In this document: positions 24,045 through 32,493 of the stretch, in pieces
How the letters are laid out: each line of letters starts with the position of its first letter
Position numbering within the stretch: position 1 is the first letter of the stretch
Source of the DNA: [Clostridium] symbiosum
GTDB lineage: Bacteria > Bacillota > Clostridia > Lachnospirales > Lachnospiraceae
Assembly (NCBI GenBank): GCA_021769625.1
Contig: JAETSN010000049.1
Coordinates: forward strand, 1 to 32,493
DNA: 32,493 bases
Direction of reading: 5' to 3'
Notes under the pieces: generated by a model
Told to the model about the DNA's origin: nothing
Databases searched by the model: none
The model's input: the letters and a program-made list of their open reading frames with translations, nothing else
Translations under genes and position numbers: made by a program

Positions 24045-25475
24045 ATGGCAGACAAAAAATTAGTGGAAGCAATCACTTCCATGGAAGAAGACTTTGCGCA
24101 GTGGTACACGGATGTCGTAAAGAAGGCGGAGCTGATCGATTATACGAGTGTCAAGGGATGTATGGTGATCCGTCCGGCGGGCTACGCGATCTGGGAGCTG
24201 ATCCAGAAGCAGCTTGACGATATGTTCAAGGAGACGGGCGTACAGAATGCGTATCTCCCTATGTTTATTCCGGAGAGCCTCCTGCAGAAGGAGAAGGACC
24301 ATGTGGAGGGGTTTGCGCCGGAGGTGGCATGGGTGACCCACGGCGGGCAGCAGGAACTGACAGAGAAACTCTGTGTCCGTCCGACCTCCGAGACGTTGTT
24401 CTGTGATTATTATAAAAATGTGGTGCAGTCCTATCGGGATCTGCCGCAGGTATTGAACCAGTGGTGTTCCGTTGTGCGCTGGGAGAAGGAGACAAGGCCT
24501 TTCCTGAGGAGCCGTGAATTCTTGTGGCAGGAGGGGCATACCGCCCATGCGACCGCCGGGGAAGCGGAGGAGAGAACGCTGCAGATGCTGAATGTCTATG
24601 CGGAATTCCTTGAGAAAGTGCTGGCGATCCCCGTGATCAAGGGGCAGAAGACGGAGAAGGAGCGGTTTGCGGGGGCGATCGCTACCTATACGGTGGAAGC
24701 GTTGATGCATGACGGGAAAGCGCTGCAGTCCGGCACAAGCCATAACTTTGGGGACGGTTTTGCAAAGGCTTTCGGCATTCAGTTTACGGATAAGGACAAT
24801 ACATTAAAATATGTACATCAGACTTCCTGGGGTATGACGACGAGGCTGATCGGCGCGGTGATCATGGTTCACGGCGATAACTCCGGTCTGGTGTTGCCGC
24901 CTAAGATCGCGCCGGTGCAGGTGATGATCATCCCGATCCAGCAGAGAAAAGAAGGCGTGCTGGAAAAGGCGGCCGAGCTGAAGGAAATGCTGAAGGATTT
25001 CCGTGTGAAGGTGGATGACAGTGATAAGAGTCCGGGATGGAAGTTTTCCGAGCAGGAGATGCGCGGGATTCCTCTGCGTGTGGAAGTCGGACCGAAGGAT
25101 ATCGAGGCAGGGAAGTGCGTGATCTGCCGCAGGGATACCAGAGAAAAAACGGAAGTAGGTTTCGGCGAACTGGCGGAGAAAGTGCGGGAACTGCTCACGA
25201 AGATGCAGACGGAAATGCTGGAGCGCGCAAGGGCGCATCGGGATGCGCACACTTATGTCGCAAAAGATTACGAGGAGTTTAAGCGGATCTTTACGGAAAA
25301 AACCGGTTTTGTAAAAGCGATGTGGTGCGGCTGTCAGGACTGTGAAGATAAGATAAAGGAAGAACTGTCCGTGACCAGCCGGTGTATGCCTTTTGAGCAG
25401 GAACAGTTATCGGATGTGTGCGTCTGCTGCGGAAAACCTGCGAAAAAGATGGTTTACTGGGGGAAGGCGTACTAA
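24045..25475 (+). CDS. proS: Prolyl-tRNA synthetase, archaeal/eukaryote-type
   Basis: A class II aminoacyl-tRNA synthetase of 476 aa that charges tRNA-Pro. It lacks the bacterial editing insertion and has the C-terminal zinc-like domain of the archaeal-type enzyme (CGCQDC, then CVCCGKP) ending in a Tyr (VYWGKAY). Motif 2 is visible as [27 protein letters not shown], and motif 3 as [24 protein letters not shown] precedes ATG 24045. Only 78 bases separate it from the previous gene, too short for a T-box leader. The cca gene starts 1 base after its stop. Confidence 0.95.
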   Translation: MADKKLVEAITSMEEDFAQWYTDVVKKAELIDYTSVKGCMVIRPAGYAIWELIQKQLDDMFKETGVQNAYLPMFIPESLLQKEKDHVEGFAPEVAWVTHGGQQELTEKLCVRPTSETLFCDYYKNVVQSYRDLPQVLNQWCSVVRWEKETRPFLRSREFLWQEGHTAHATAGEAEERTLQMLNVYAEFLEKVLAIPVIKGQKTEKERFAGAIATYTVEALMHDGKALQSGTSHNFGDGFAKAFGIQFTDKDNTLKYVHQTSWGMTTRLIGAVIMVHGDNSGLVLPPKIAPVQVMIIPIQQRKEGVLEKAAELKEMLKDFRVKVDDSDKSPGWKFSEQEMRGIPLRVEVGPKDIEAGKCVICRRDTREKTEVGFGELAEKVRELLTKMQTEMLERARAHRDAHTYVAKDYEEFKRIFTEKTGFVKAMWCGCQDCEDKIKEELSVTSRCMPFEQEQLSDVCVCCGKPAKKMVYWGKAY

Positions 25476-25476
25476 A

Positions 25477-26829
25477 GTGCAGAAAGAGATACGGATCACT
25501 TTGCCTGAGCAGGTAACATTTATCATTAATACATTGAATCAGGCGGGGTTTGAGGCCTACGCGGTGGGCGGCTGTGTGCGTGATTCCATCATGGAGCGGA
25601 CGCCGGACGACTGGGATATCACTACCTCCGCCGATCCCCAGCAGGTGAAAAAGCTGTTCCGTAGGACGGTGGATACCGGCATTCAGCATGGAACTGTCAC
25701 GGTCATGCTGCAAAAAAACGGTTATGAGGTGACGACTTATCGGATTGACGGGGAATACGAGGACAACAGGCATCCGAAGGAGGTCATTTTTACAAAGTCT
25801 CTGAAGGAGGATTTAAAGCGGCGGGATTTCACGGTAAACGCGATGGCGTATCATCCGAAAGAGGGTTTGGTGGATCTTTTTGACGGCATCGGCGATATGG
25901 AGAGAAAATGTATCCGGTGCGTGGGCTGCGCGGAGGAGAGGTTTTCGGAGGATGCACTGCGGATGATGCGCGGGGTGCGGTTTTCGGCACAGTTCGGCTA
26001 TGAGATAGAGGAAGAGACGAGGAAAGCGATCCGGAAACTGAAGAATAATCTGAGGAGCGTCAGCGCGGAACGGATCCGGGTGGAACTGGTGAAGCTGCTC
26101 TTATCACCTCATCCTGATTATCTGCGGGAGGCGTATGAGCTGGGTATCACAAAAGTTATCCTGCCGGAGTTTGATGTCTGTATGGAAACACCCCAGCACA
26201 ATCCGCACCACTGTTACAGTGTGGGGGAGCACACGCTGGAGGGATTAAAGCTTGTCAGGGCGGATAAAGTGCTGCGGCTCGCCATGCTGCTGCATGATAT
26301 CGGGAAACCCCTGACGAAAACAACGGATGCAAACGGAAAAGACCATTTTAAGAAGCATCCGCGGGAAAGCGCAAGGCTTGCGAATGATATTCTGCGCAGG
26401 TTAAAATTCGACAATGATACATTGAAAAAAGTCTGCCGGCTGGTGGAATATCACGACTGGTCCATCGATCTGGAGGAGGACGTTAAGATATCCACAGTAC
26501 GGCGGCTCATAGCCGGGATCGGGGAGGATGCGTTTCCGGATATGTTTGAGATCAACCGGGCGGACCTTCTATCCCAGAGCGCCTACCTGAGGGAGGAAAA
26601 ACTGGCGAAACAGGAGCGCCTTGAGTCTTTATACCGGGAGATCATGGAAAAACAGGAGTGCCTGTCTCTGAAAGATCTTTCTGTCGGAGGAAAGGATTTA
26701 CTGGCGCAGGGCATGAAACCCGGCAGGGAATTGGGGAATATATTGCAGCGGATGCTGGCGGATGTTCTGGAGGATCCTGCGCATAATAAAAAAGAGTATT
26801 TATTGGAAAATTTAAATCTATATTTATAA
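25477..26829 (+). CDS. cca: CCA tRNA nucleotidyltransferase
   Basis: A cytosolic enzyme of 450 aa of the class II nucleotidyltransferase superfamily that adds or repairs the 3' CCA end of tRNAs. The head domain has AVGGCVRD at 29-36 and the metal-binding DWD (Asp45, Asp47) in DDWDITT. The neck follows with RRDFTVNAMAY and the RMMRGVRFSAQFG stretch. The second half carries an HD phosphohydrolase domain with YSVGEHTLEG and LLHDIGKP, as in HD-bearing CCA enzymes. Codons are open upstream to 25393 inside proS, but GTG 25477, after GGGGGAAGG, gives the normal N-terminus. It is coupled to proS, a tRNA-maturation pairing. Confidence 0.92.
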   Translation: MQKEIRITLPEQVTFIINTLNQAGFEAYAVGGCVRDSIMERTPDDWDITTSADPQQVKKLFRRTVDTGIQHGTVTVMLQKNGYEVTTYRIDGEYEDNRHPKEVIFTKSLKEDLKRRDFTVNAMAYHPKEGLVDLFDGIGDMERKCIRCVGCAEERFSEDALRMMRGVRFSAQFGYEIEEETRKAIRKLKNNLRSVSAERIRVELVKLLLSPHPDYLREAYELGITKVILPEFDVCMETPQHNPHHCYSVGEHTLEGLKLVRADKVLRLAMLLHDIGKPLTKTTDANGKDHFKKHPRESARLANDILRRLKFDNDTLKKVCRLVEYHDWSIDLEEDVKISTVRRLIAGIGEDAFPDMFEINRADLLSQSAYLREEKLAKQERLESLYREIMEKQECLSLKDLSVGGKDLLAQGMKPGRELGNILQRMLADVLEDPAHNKKEYLLENLNLYL

Positions 26830-26888
26830 CATACTTCGCCCTTTTGTTTCATAAGATAGGTTATGAACAATTTCAGGAGGCTTGCATT

Positions 26889-27881
26889 GTGAAACCGAAG
26901 GCAGTAAATGTGTTGGAGAGGTATGACCTGGAAGTGCTTCGTACCTGGAAGGTGCGGGGCGCTATTCTTTGTGAGAGTGATAAAGGGCTTTTTATATTAA
27001 AAGAATTCGGCGGGCGTGAGGAAAAGCTTCTGCTTCAGGACGCATTTTTGACCTTTATCAAACAGCAGGGCTTTTTGCAGGCGGAAGAACTTTTCAGAAA
27101 CAGGGACGGGGAGCTGTTGACCCGGGATGCGGAGGGAACCGGTTATATTGTAAAGACCTATGTGGAAGGCAGGGAGTGCAGTGCGGGAGGCGGCAGGGAA
27201 TCTCTGGCGGATGGTTGTGCCGCGATGCGCACACTGGCGAGGCTGCATAAGATAAGCGGCGATTTTGAGTATTCTTCTGACAGGGGAGGAAAGCGGGAGG
27301 GACTCATCCTTCAGGAATTTGAGAAACATAACCGGGAGCTGAAAAAGGTACGCCGGTTTTTGAAGGAGAAGAGCCAGAAAAACGATTTTGAACATTTTCT
27401 GCAGCAGCATTTTGATCTGTTTCTGGAACAGGCGCTGGCTGTTTCAGAGAAGCTGCGGGGACAGGAAGCTGAAGATGGGAGCATGATCTTATGTCATGGA
27501 GATTTCCAGTATCACAATGTACTGTTTTGTGAAAACGGCATCCGGTTCATGAATTTTGAAAAGTGTATCTGGGATAATAAGAGCAGGGATATTTATCATT
27601 TCAGCCGGAAGATGCTGGAAAAGAATAACTGGGCGGCAGAAACAGGGGAGGCTCTGCTGGGAGCCTATGAAAGGGAACTGCCCCTTACGGCAGCGGACGG
27701 CAGGATACTTTATTATCGTTTCAGTTATCCGGAGAAATTCTGGAAGATTGTAAATTATTATTTTAATAGAGGGAAGGCGTTTATTCCGGATAAAAACAGA
27801 GAAAAACTGGAAGTACTTTTGGAACAGGAACAGAAAAGGACGGATTTCATCAGAAATGTGATAGGAAGAAAGTTCTTGTAG
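26889..27881 (+). CDS. CotS/YsxE-like spore-coat kinase-fold protein
   Basis: A protein of 330 aa with the aminoglycoside-phosphotransferase/choline-kinase fold, resembling spore coat proteins CotS, CotI and YsxE. The catalytic loop is CHGDFQYHNVLF (His203, Asp205, Asn210). The later metal-binding position, usually Asp in a DFD/DFE motif, is Asn222 in FMNFEKC, so activity may be reduced or lost. A TTG at 26844 opens the frame, but CAGGAGG is spaced for GTG 26889. The neighbouring downstream gene is a lipoprotein. A spore-coat role is inferred from family resemblance and suggests an endospore former. Confidence 0.8.
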   Translation: MKPKAVNVLERYDLEVLRTWKVRGAILCESDKGLFILKEFGGREEKLLLQDAFLTFIKQQGFLQAEELFRNRDGELLTRDAEGTGYIVKTYVEGRECSAGGGRESLADGCAAMRTLARLHKISGDFEYSSDRGGKREGLILQEFEKHNRELKKVRRFLKEKSQKNDFEHFLQQHFDLFLEQALAVSEKLRGQEAEDGSMILCHGDFQYHNVLFCENGIRFMNFEKCIWDNKSRDIYHFSRKMLEKNNWAAETGEALLGAYERELPLTAADGRILYYRFSYPEKFWKIVNYYFNRGKAFIPDKNREKLEVLLEQEQKRTDFIRNVIGRKFL

Positions 27882-27962
27882 AAGAACGCGGCCGATATTC
27901 CGGATATGTCAGAAGATCATGCCGGAAGGTATCTGCCGGATCAGAATAAAAGGAGCAGCGCG

Positions 27963-29408
27963 GTGAGAGAACGAAGGAGAAAAAAAAGAGTATGCAGTAT
28001 CATATTTTTACTTGGACTGCTGTGTCTGACAGCCTGTGGAAAACAGGAGACAGAAGAGGAAAAGGATACCGGATTTGTGCCGGCTGCAACAGGCGTTTTT
28101 GATTCGGCGGATACGGCTGTTGTGGCTGAGATCGATATGGACGAAAAGACCATCTCCCTTAAAAATATGGATAAAAAGCGGCAGTATACACTCTCTTATG
28201 ACGGAACGACATTTTTTTATGACAAATATGGTAAAGTGATCTCCATCACGCAGCTGCAAAAAGGGGAGATCGTGGATGTCACGTTCTTCAGAGAGAAAAA
28301 ACGTCTGAATACGCTGCAGATTTCCGGAGATGCATGGACACACAAGTATATTGATGAGTATAAATTAAATGAAGAAAGATTTCAGGCGGAGATCGGTTCC
28401 GCCATATATGCCTATTCGGAAGATACGGTTGTCATATCGGACGGAAAACAGGGGGATCTGATCGATATCAATCCTGTTGATGTATTGACATTCAGGGGAA
28501 TGGGTTCGGACGTTTACAGTATCGTGGTGGAGAGAGGACACGGCTATGTGCGGCTGAAGAACGAAGAATATTTTTACGGCGGCTGGATCGAGATCGGCAA
28601 TAAAACGATCCAGAAGGTATCCGACGGTATGATGCTGACCGTGCCCGAAGGGAGCCATCAGGTCATCATCAGCAACAAGGGGACAAGCGGCGTCAAACAG
28701 ATCGAAGTCCGCAAAGACATGGAACTGGAACTGGATGTGGGGGATCTGAAGGGGGAAGAACCGAAATACGGAACTGTGATATTCACGATCACGCCGGAGG
28801 ATGCGACGCTTTATCTGGATGGAGAGAAAACGGACTATCAAATGCCAGTGCGGCTGGAAGTAGGGATCCATCAGATGATCGTGATGGCGGACGGCTATGA
28901 TACGGTGAGCCAGTATCTGAAGGTGGGAGAGGCGTCTGCCGGTATCGAAGTGGAGATGAAAGCGAAAGAGGATGTTTCCGGCAATGACGTCTCGGGGAAT
29001 GATATCCTTTCGGACAATGAGATACTGGATGAAGTGAACCGGATCCTGAATGAGAAAGGGTACAGCGGGATCACGGCGGATGAGCTGGCGGGAAATTATA
29101 ACAGTACGGAACAGAGCGGAACGGATAACAGCACCGGGACAGATAATACGGCAGGAAACAATCAGACGAATACGCCTGTGACAAGTACGCTTTCCTATTA
29201 TGTGACGATAGAGGCGCCCATCGGCGTGGAGATCTATCTCGACGGAAATTATATCGGGATCACGCCGTGCAGCTTTAAGAAAGATACGGGGTCGCATACG
29301 CTGACGCTGCGGAAGACAGGATATGTGGCGAAATCCTACACGATACAGGTGGATGAGGAGCAGAAGAATGTGAGTTATTCGTTCCTGGATCTGGTGAAGA
29401 TTGAGTAG
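27963..29408 (+). CDS. PEGA-domain surface lipoprotein
   Basis: An exported lipoprotein of 481 aa. A basic N-terminus (RERRRKKR), hydrophobic segment and lipobox LTAC (Cys25) direct lipid attachment outside the membrane. Residues 40-300 are beta-rich and unrecognised. They are followed by a PEGA repeat at about 262-320 (TPEDATLYLDGEKT, VMADGYDTV), a low-complexity Asn/Thr/Gly linker, and a second PEGA domain at about 405-470 (GVEIYLDGNYIGITPC, TLRKTGYVAKSY). ATG 27906 is in frame but lacks a ribosome site. AAAAGGAG sits 7 bases before GTG 27963. PEGA domains are common in surface proteins and cell-envelope sensors. The specific function is unknown. Confidence 0.88.
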   Translation: MRERRRKKRVCSIIFLLGLLCLTACGKQETEEEKDTGFVPAATGVFDSADTAVVAEIDMDEKTISLKNMDKKRQYTLSYDGTTFFYDKYGKVISITQLQKGEIVDVTFFREKKRLNTLQISGDAWTHKYIDEYKLNEERFQAEIGSAIYAYSEDTVVISDGKQGDLIDINPVDVLTFRGMGSDVYSIVVERGHGYVRLKNEEYFYGGWIEIGNKTIQKVSDGMMLTVPEGSHQVIISNKGTSGVKQIEVRKDMELELDVGDLKGEEPKYGTVIFTITPEDATLYLDGEKTDYQMPVRLEVGIHQMIVMADGYDTVSQYLKVGEASAGIEVEMKAKEDVSGNDVSGNDILSDNEILDEVNRILNEKGYSGITADELAGNYNSTEQSGTDNSTGTDNTAGNNQTNTPVTSTLSYYVTIEAPIGVEIYLDGNYIGITPCSFKKDTGSHTLTLRKTGYVAKSYTIQVDEEQKNVSYSFLDLVKIE

Positions 29409-29446
29409 GGGTTGGGAGCGATTAAAGGCGGACGCAGGTAAGAACA

Positions 29447-29520
29447 TAAAATGCTTCGTCGCCACGCTTGCGCGGCTCTGTTCTTCAAGAGCCTGTGAAA
29501 GAGTGCAGCAAATGCGCAGT
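29447..29520 (+). repeat. Possible degenerate copy of the intergenic hairpin repeat
   Basis: Bases from about 29457 (CTTCGTCGCCACGCTTGCG) resemble the plus-strand start of the core at 32171 (CTCCGTCGCCGCGCTCTCG). Similarity then fades, and no complementary 20-bp arms are seen. It lies in the 165-base gap after the PEGA gene. Confidence 0.3.
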
Positions 29521-29573
29521 CCTGATTGAAGGTTGAGACTTTTACAGTAAATATGTTCGGAGGTATAAATAAT

Positions 29574-29846
29574 ATGATGTATCCATATATGACGTTAAAC
29601 GATGATACGGAGATTACCCATTCTGAGATGAAACCGGATGGGAGTGTAAAAGTATATATAGAAACACCCGATGAAAAAGTGTGTTTCCGTCATGCTACAT
29701 GTTGGCTGCCAGAATATAGATGGGAAGATATATATGCGTATTCTAAGGAAGAAATCGGAAGGTTTCAGGAAATTATTGAGTCCAGTGCGCATTTGATTTT
29801 GGAATTTTCGCAGGAAGGGGGATTTGATAATGCCTCAAATCTTTAG
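29574..29846 (+). CDS. Small unknown protein paired with a DUF4160 remnant
   Basis: A soluble acidic protein of 90 aa, family not firmly recognised. The C-terminal half has ATCWLPEYRWEDIYAYS and a helix ending in SSAHLILEFSQEGG. GGAGG lies 9 bases before ATG 29574, which is preferred over TTG 29526. Its end overlaps the start of the DUF4160 remnant by 17 bases. DUF4160 genes often pair with a small DUF2442-type partner in toxin-antitoxin-like loci, so this may be the surviving partner. Confidence 0.6.
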   Translation: MMYPYMTLNDDTEITHSEMKPDGSVKVYIETPDEKVCFRHATCWLPEYRWEDIYAYSKEEIGRFQEIIESSAHLILEFSQEGGFDNASNL

Positions 29847-30013
29847 AATCGGATCTTACTGGATTTATTTTTGGGCAAACGAAAATGAGCCGTTGGAGCC
29901 TGTGCATGTCCATGTATCGGAAGGAAGGCCCAATGCGGATGATAGAAGCCCGCAGTAAAGAAATAATAGATAAATGGTGTGAGTATTTTGGAGAGATAAA
30001 TTATTATTGTTAA
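29830..30013 (+). pseudogene. DUF4160 gene broken by an internal deletion/frameshift
   Basis: The first frame (29830-29958) encodes MPQIFRIGSYWIYFWANENE and then EPVHVHVSEGRPNA, a typical DUF4160 N-terminus with its His motif. It shifts at about 29937 and stops after 42 residues. A second frame (29939-30013) continues with MIEARSKEIIDKWCEYFGEI, which looks like the family's C-terminus. The middle is missing (about 30 residues by comparison with the family as I remember it). The gene is therefore probably inactive. Confidence 0.65.
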
Positions 30014-30052
30014 TATACATAAAATTTGGAATCAGGTAGAGAAAAAAAGAAA

Positions 30053-30772
30053 ATGGGTGAAAAGTATAATTTTGAGGATTTTGTTAAGATAATAGAGAGA
30101 TTGCGGGCGAAGGACGGGTGTCCCTGGGACAGGGAGCAGACCCATGACAGTTTAAGGCCCTGTATGATGGAGGAGGCGGCGGAGTTTGTGAGCTCGGTCC
30201 GGATCTACCATGAGAGCGGCAGCGCGGAGAATATGCGGGAGGAGCTGGGAGATATTCTGCTGCAGGTGGTGATGCACAGCGTGATCGCGGAGGAAGAAGG
30301 GCTCTTTACGCTGGGGGATGTGATAGAGGAAGTGTCGGAGAAGATGATAAGGCGGCATCCCCATATTTTTGGAGCGGCGGAGGTGGATTCCTCGGAGCAG
30401 GTACTGCAGAACTGGGATGAGATCAAGAAGAAGGAGAAGGAAGGGAAAAGCTGGATCGAATCACCGCTTCGGGAGATTCCGAAGGAACTGCCCTCCCTCA
30501 CAAGGGGACCAAAGGTGTTGAAAAAGATAGACAAGCTCTATGAAGCGGCGCCGTCCCGGGAGGAGACGGCAGAAAAATTGTTGGAAACGGTGAGAGAGCT
30601 TTCTGCCTGCAGTGAAGAGACAGAGAAAGAAAAGACGGAGCAGCTGCTGGGGGATGCCCTGCTTGGCATTTGTGAGATCGCGAGGAGGGAGAAGATACCG
30701 GCAGAGCAGGTATTGATGGACAGGATAGAAGAGCTGATAGAACAAAAAGAGGGAAAAAGGGCGGACAGATAA
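30053..30772 (+). CDS. mazG: MazG-type nucleoside triphosphate pyrophosphohydrolase
   Basis: A cytosolic house-cleaning enzyme of 239 aa that hydrolyses NTPs or dNTPs to monophosphates and pyrophosphate. The N-terminal MazG domain has LRAKDGCPWDREQTHDSL, the metal-binding MEEAAEF helix and REELGDILLQVVMHS, followed by KMIRRHPHIFG and WDEIKKKEK. The C-terminal half is a weaker MazG-like helical repeat. TTG 30026 opens the frame, but ATG 30053 gives the normal N-terminus. It follows the DUF4160 remnant by 40 bases. No neighbour suggests a special role. Confidence 0.9.
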   Translation: MGEKYNFEDFVKIIERLRAKDGCPWDREQTHDSLRPCMMEEAAEFVSSVRIYHESGSAENMREELGDILLQVVMHSVIAEEEGLFTLGDVIEEVSEKMIRRHPHIFGAAEVDSSEQVLQNWDEIKKKEKEGKSWIESPLREIPKELPSLTRGPKVLKKIDKLYEAAPSREETAEKLLETVRELSACSEETEKEKTEQLLGDALLGICEIARREKIPAEQVLMDRIEELIEQKEGKRADR

Positions 30773-30814
30773 CATATATAGATAAAATAATGGATAAAAT
30801 AAAAGAATTTTTTA

Positions 30815-30843
30815 TTGTAACATAGTGTGGAAAAAGATAGAAT
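30815..30843 (+). promoter_or_regulatory. Promoter of galK
   Basis: TTGTAA (30815-30820), a 17-base spacer and TAGAAT (30838-30843) in the 186-base AT-rich gap before galK. The leader is about 110 bases. Confidence 0.55.
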
Positions 30844-30958
30844 TAGGGTAGACAGGATGGTAAATGGAATGAAATAGATATATGGAGAGAGTTCCGGCAG
30901 GAGAAGCGGATAATGAGCGGGATTTTTAAAGCAGACAAACAACAGGAGGAGGGTTTAA

Positions 30959-32122
30959 ATGAAAGAAAAACTATTGCGGAAGTTTGAGGAACTATTCGGA
31001 GATGCGGAGGGTGTGAAAGTGTATTTTGCCCCGGGGCGCGTCAACCTGATCGGAGAGCACACGGACTACAACGGCGGCCATGTATTTCCCTGTGCGCTGA
31101 CCATCGGTACATACGGTGCGGCGAGAAAAAGGAACGATAATAAGCTGCATTTTTATTCCATGAATTTTGACAGGGTGGGGGTGCAGGAATCGGCGGTGGA
31201 TGCGCTCGGCGAGGCGAAAGAATCCGACTGGACAAACTATCCCAAGGGGGTGATCTGGGCCTTTGCGAAAAGGGGTTTTGAGATGCCCTGCGGTATGGAT
31301 CTTGTTCTATTCGGCAATATACCGAACGGTTCCGGCTTGTCTTCTTCCGCCTCTCTCGAAGTGCTGACAGGCTTTATTCTGCGTGATTTGTACGGGTTCG
31401 ATGTGACTAATGTGGATCTGGCGCTGATCGGGCAGTACGCCGAGAACAATTATAACGGGATGAACTGCGGTATCATGGATCAGTTTGCCTCCGCCATGGG
31501 GAAAAAGGATCACGCGATTTTCCTTGATACGGCGGATCTGTCCTATGAGTATGCGCCGATCGTTCTGGATGGGGCGAAGATCGTGGTGACCAACAGCAAG
31601 GTGAAGCACAGCCTTGTGAACTCCGCTTATAACCAGAGGAGAAGCGAGTGCGAGACCGCGCTGGCGGAACTGCAGAATGTTGTGGATATCAAAGGGCTCG
31701 GGGATCTGAGCGAGGAGGCGTTTGAGAAGCATAAAGGAGCGATCAGGGATGAGGTGCGGGTGCGCCGTGCAAAACATGCGGTGTACGAGAACCAGAGAAC
31801 GATCCGCGCGGTGGAGGCGCTGAAAAACAATGATATCAAGCTGTTCGGCGAACTTATGAACGCTTCTCATGTCTCCCTGCGGGATGATTATGAGGTGTCC
31901 TGTGAGGAGATCGATATTCTGGTGGATGAGGCATGGAAGATCCCGGGCGTGATCGGCTCCCGTATCACCGGCGGCGGTTTCGGCGGCTGTACCGTGAGCA
32001 TTGTGAAAGATGAGGCGATCGATACCTTTAAGGAGCAGGTTGAAAAGGCTTATGAGGAGAAGACAGGGAAGACGGCTGAGTTTTATATTGTGGAAGTAGG
32101 GGACGGGCCGTACATTTTGTAA
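30959..32122 (+). CDS. galK: Galactokinase
   Basis: A cytosolic GHMP kinase of 387 aa that phosphorylates alpha-D-galactose to galactose 1-phosphate, the first step of the Leloir pathway after mutarotation. The signature APGRVNLIGEHTDYNGG is at about 25-41, the ATP-binding GSGLSSSASLEVL at about 126-138, the catalytic region with GMNCGIMDQFASAMG, and the C-terminal RITGGGFGGCTVSIV. Full length. CAGGAGGAGGG directly precedes ATG 30959. galT follows in the same direction after 228 bases containing a hairpin repeat. Confidence 0.97.
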   Translation: MKEKLLRKFEELFGDAEGVKVYFAPGRVNLIGEHTDYNGGHVFPCALTIGTYGAARKRNDNKLHFYSMNFDRVGVQESAVDALGEAKESDWTNYPKGVIWAFAKRGFEMPCGMDLVLFGNIPNGSGLSSSASLEVLTGFILRDLYGFDVTNVDLALIGQYAENNYNGMNCGIMDQFASAMGKKDHAIFLDTADLSYEYAPIVLDGAKIVVTNSKVKHSLVNSAYNQRRSECETALAELQNVVDIKGLGDLSEEAFEKHKGAIRDEVRVRRAKHAVYENQRTIRAVEALKNNDIKLFGELMNASHVSLRDDYEVSCEEIDILVDEAWKIPGVIGSRITGGGFGGCTVSIVKDEAIDTFKEQVEKAYEEKTGKTAEFYIVEVGDGPYIL

Positions 32123-32150
32123 AATGAGGACTGCGTTTTGACAAGAGTCC

Positions 32151-32288
32151 GCCCGGATGAAAATATAATTCTCCGTCGCCGCGCTCTCGCTCTGCGAAAA
32201 ACGCAGCGGGCACTAAGTTCGTGAGAGACCTCACTAAGTGCTGGCGTTTTTCGAAGGCACTCCTTGAGAATTATATTCCCATCCGGGC
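32151..32288 (-). repeat. Intergenic hairpin repeat, copy 2 (20-bp arms around a 98-nt core)
   Basis: Arms 32151-32170 and 32269-32288 are complementary over 20 bp with two mismatches, both G-U compatible when the minus strand is read. The core (32171-32268) is a diverged inverted copy of 9268-9364. Its inner hairpin is closed by a 10-bp perfect stem, CGAAAAACGC with GCGTTTTTCG. It separates galK from galT. Confidence 0.8.
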
Positions 32289-32350
32289 TGCGGTACTGGC
32301 TGGCAGATAAACAGTAATGTTGATTATATACATTTAGGATGGAGAAGATT

Positions 32351-32493
32351 ATGAGTATTTATGATAATATCAGGGCACTTGTAAAGTATGGTCTGGATAC
32401 GGGGCTGGTGGAGAAAGAGGACGAAATCTTTACGGTAAACAGGTTGCTGGAGTTGTTTAAACTGGATGAAATGGAAGAAACAGGGGAGAATAT
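32351..32493 (+). CDS. galT: UDP-glucose-hexose-1-phosphate uridylyltransferase, class II, N-terminal part
   Basis: The first 47 codons (MSIYDNIRALVKYGLDTGLV, then VNRLLELFKLDE) match the N-terminus of the Firmicutes class II GalT. That enzyme exchanges galactose 1-phosphate with UDP-glucose in the Leloir pathway. GGATGGAGAAG precedes ATG 32351. The gene runs off the window, so catalytic residues are not visible. The assignment rests on the N-terminus and the position after galK. Confidence 0.85.
   Translation, partial: MSIYDNIRALVKYGLDTGLVEKEDEIFTVNRLLELFKLDEMEETGEN

Noticed and set aside
25393-25476. Longer N-terminus for CCA nucleotidyltransferase
   Set aside because: It would lie inside proS and add residues not expected in the family. 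GTG 25477 has a good ribosome site.
29447-29573. Full third copy of the hairpin repeat
   Set aside because: Only about 20 bases resemble the core, and the expected complementary arms are missing. Kept as a low-confidence fragment.

Overview
The window looks like chromosomal DNA of an endospore-forming Clostridia of the Lachnospiraceae type. This is inferred from gene content (reverse rubrerythrin with PerR, CotS-like spore-coat kinase relative, class II GalT, archaeal-type ProRS, YitT, many AGGAGG ribosome binding sites) and from mid-range base composition. It is not proven. No rRNA, tRNA, CRISPR array, insertion sequence or phage gene was seen. Nearly all of the window is coding.

Layout. 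1-3713 (+): a large NuoL/MrpA-like ion-pumping subunit, a small unknown protein and a diacylglycerol-kinase-family lipid kinase, ending in a strong terminator. 3822-7083 (-): an L,D-transpeptidase with a tandem-repeat tail, then a peroxide/oxygen-defence group read perR, reverse rubrerythrin, rubredoxin. 7281-9223 (+): a histidine kinase and OmpR-type regulator. 9423-10971 (-): a double-domain rhamnose-mutarotase-like protein and a YitT membrane protein. 11230-13779 (+), from a divergent promoter: an RluA pseudouridine synthase and an O-antigen-ligase-like membrane protein.

13886-22121 (+) is the most interesting block. A consensus promoter leads into a structured leader of about 320 nt with a terminator, a competing hairpin and a compact three-way-junction-like fold. 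Ten genes follow, in order: mannose-family PTS IIA, IIB, IIC, IID, an iron-type alcohol dehydrogenase, a zinc-type (sorbitol/galactitol-phosphate-like) dehydrogenase, a histidine kinase, a response regulator with a DUF2294/MpsC-like output instead of a DNA-binding domain, a class II ketose-bisphosphate aldolase and a small DUF6506-like protein. The likely job is PTS uptake of a sugar or polyol, oxidation and aldol cleavage, with a sensory pair embedded in the operon. No sugar-phosphate kinase is present, so the pathway is incomplete here or unusual.

22383-32493 (+): an AAA/PD-(D/E)XK protein, proS, cca, a CotS-like protein with an altered metal-binding residue, a PEGA lipoprotein, a small protein overlapping a decayed DUF4160 gene, mazG, galK and the start of galT, which runs off the end.

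Two copies (9248-9384 and 32151-32288, opposite strands) of an intergenic repeat share a similar core of about 97 nt. Each is closed by 20-bp arms whose sequence differs between copies but is self-complementary within each copy. This is a good candidate for an undescribed structured repeat family.
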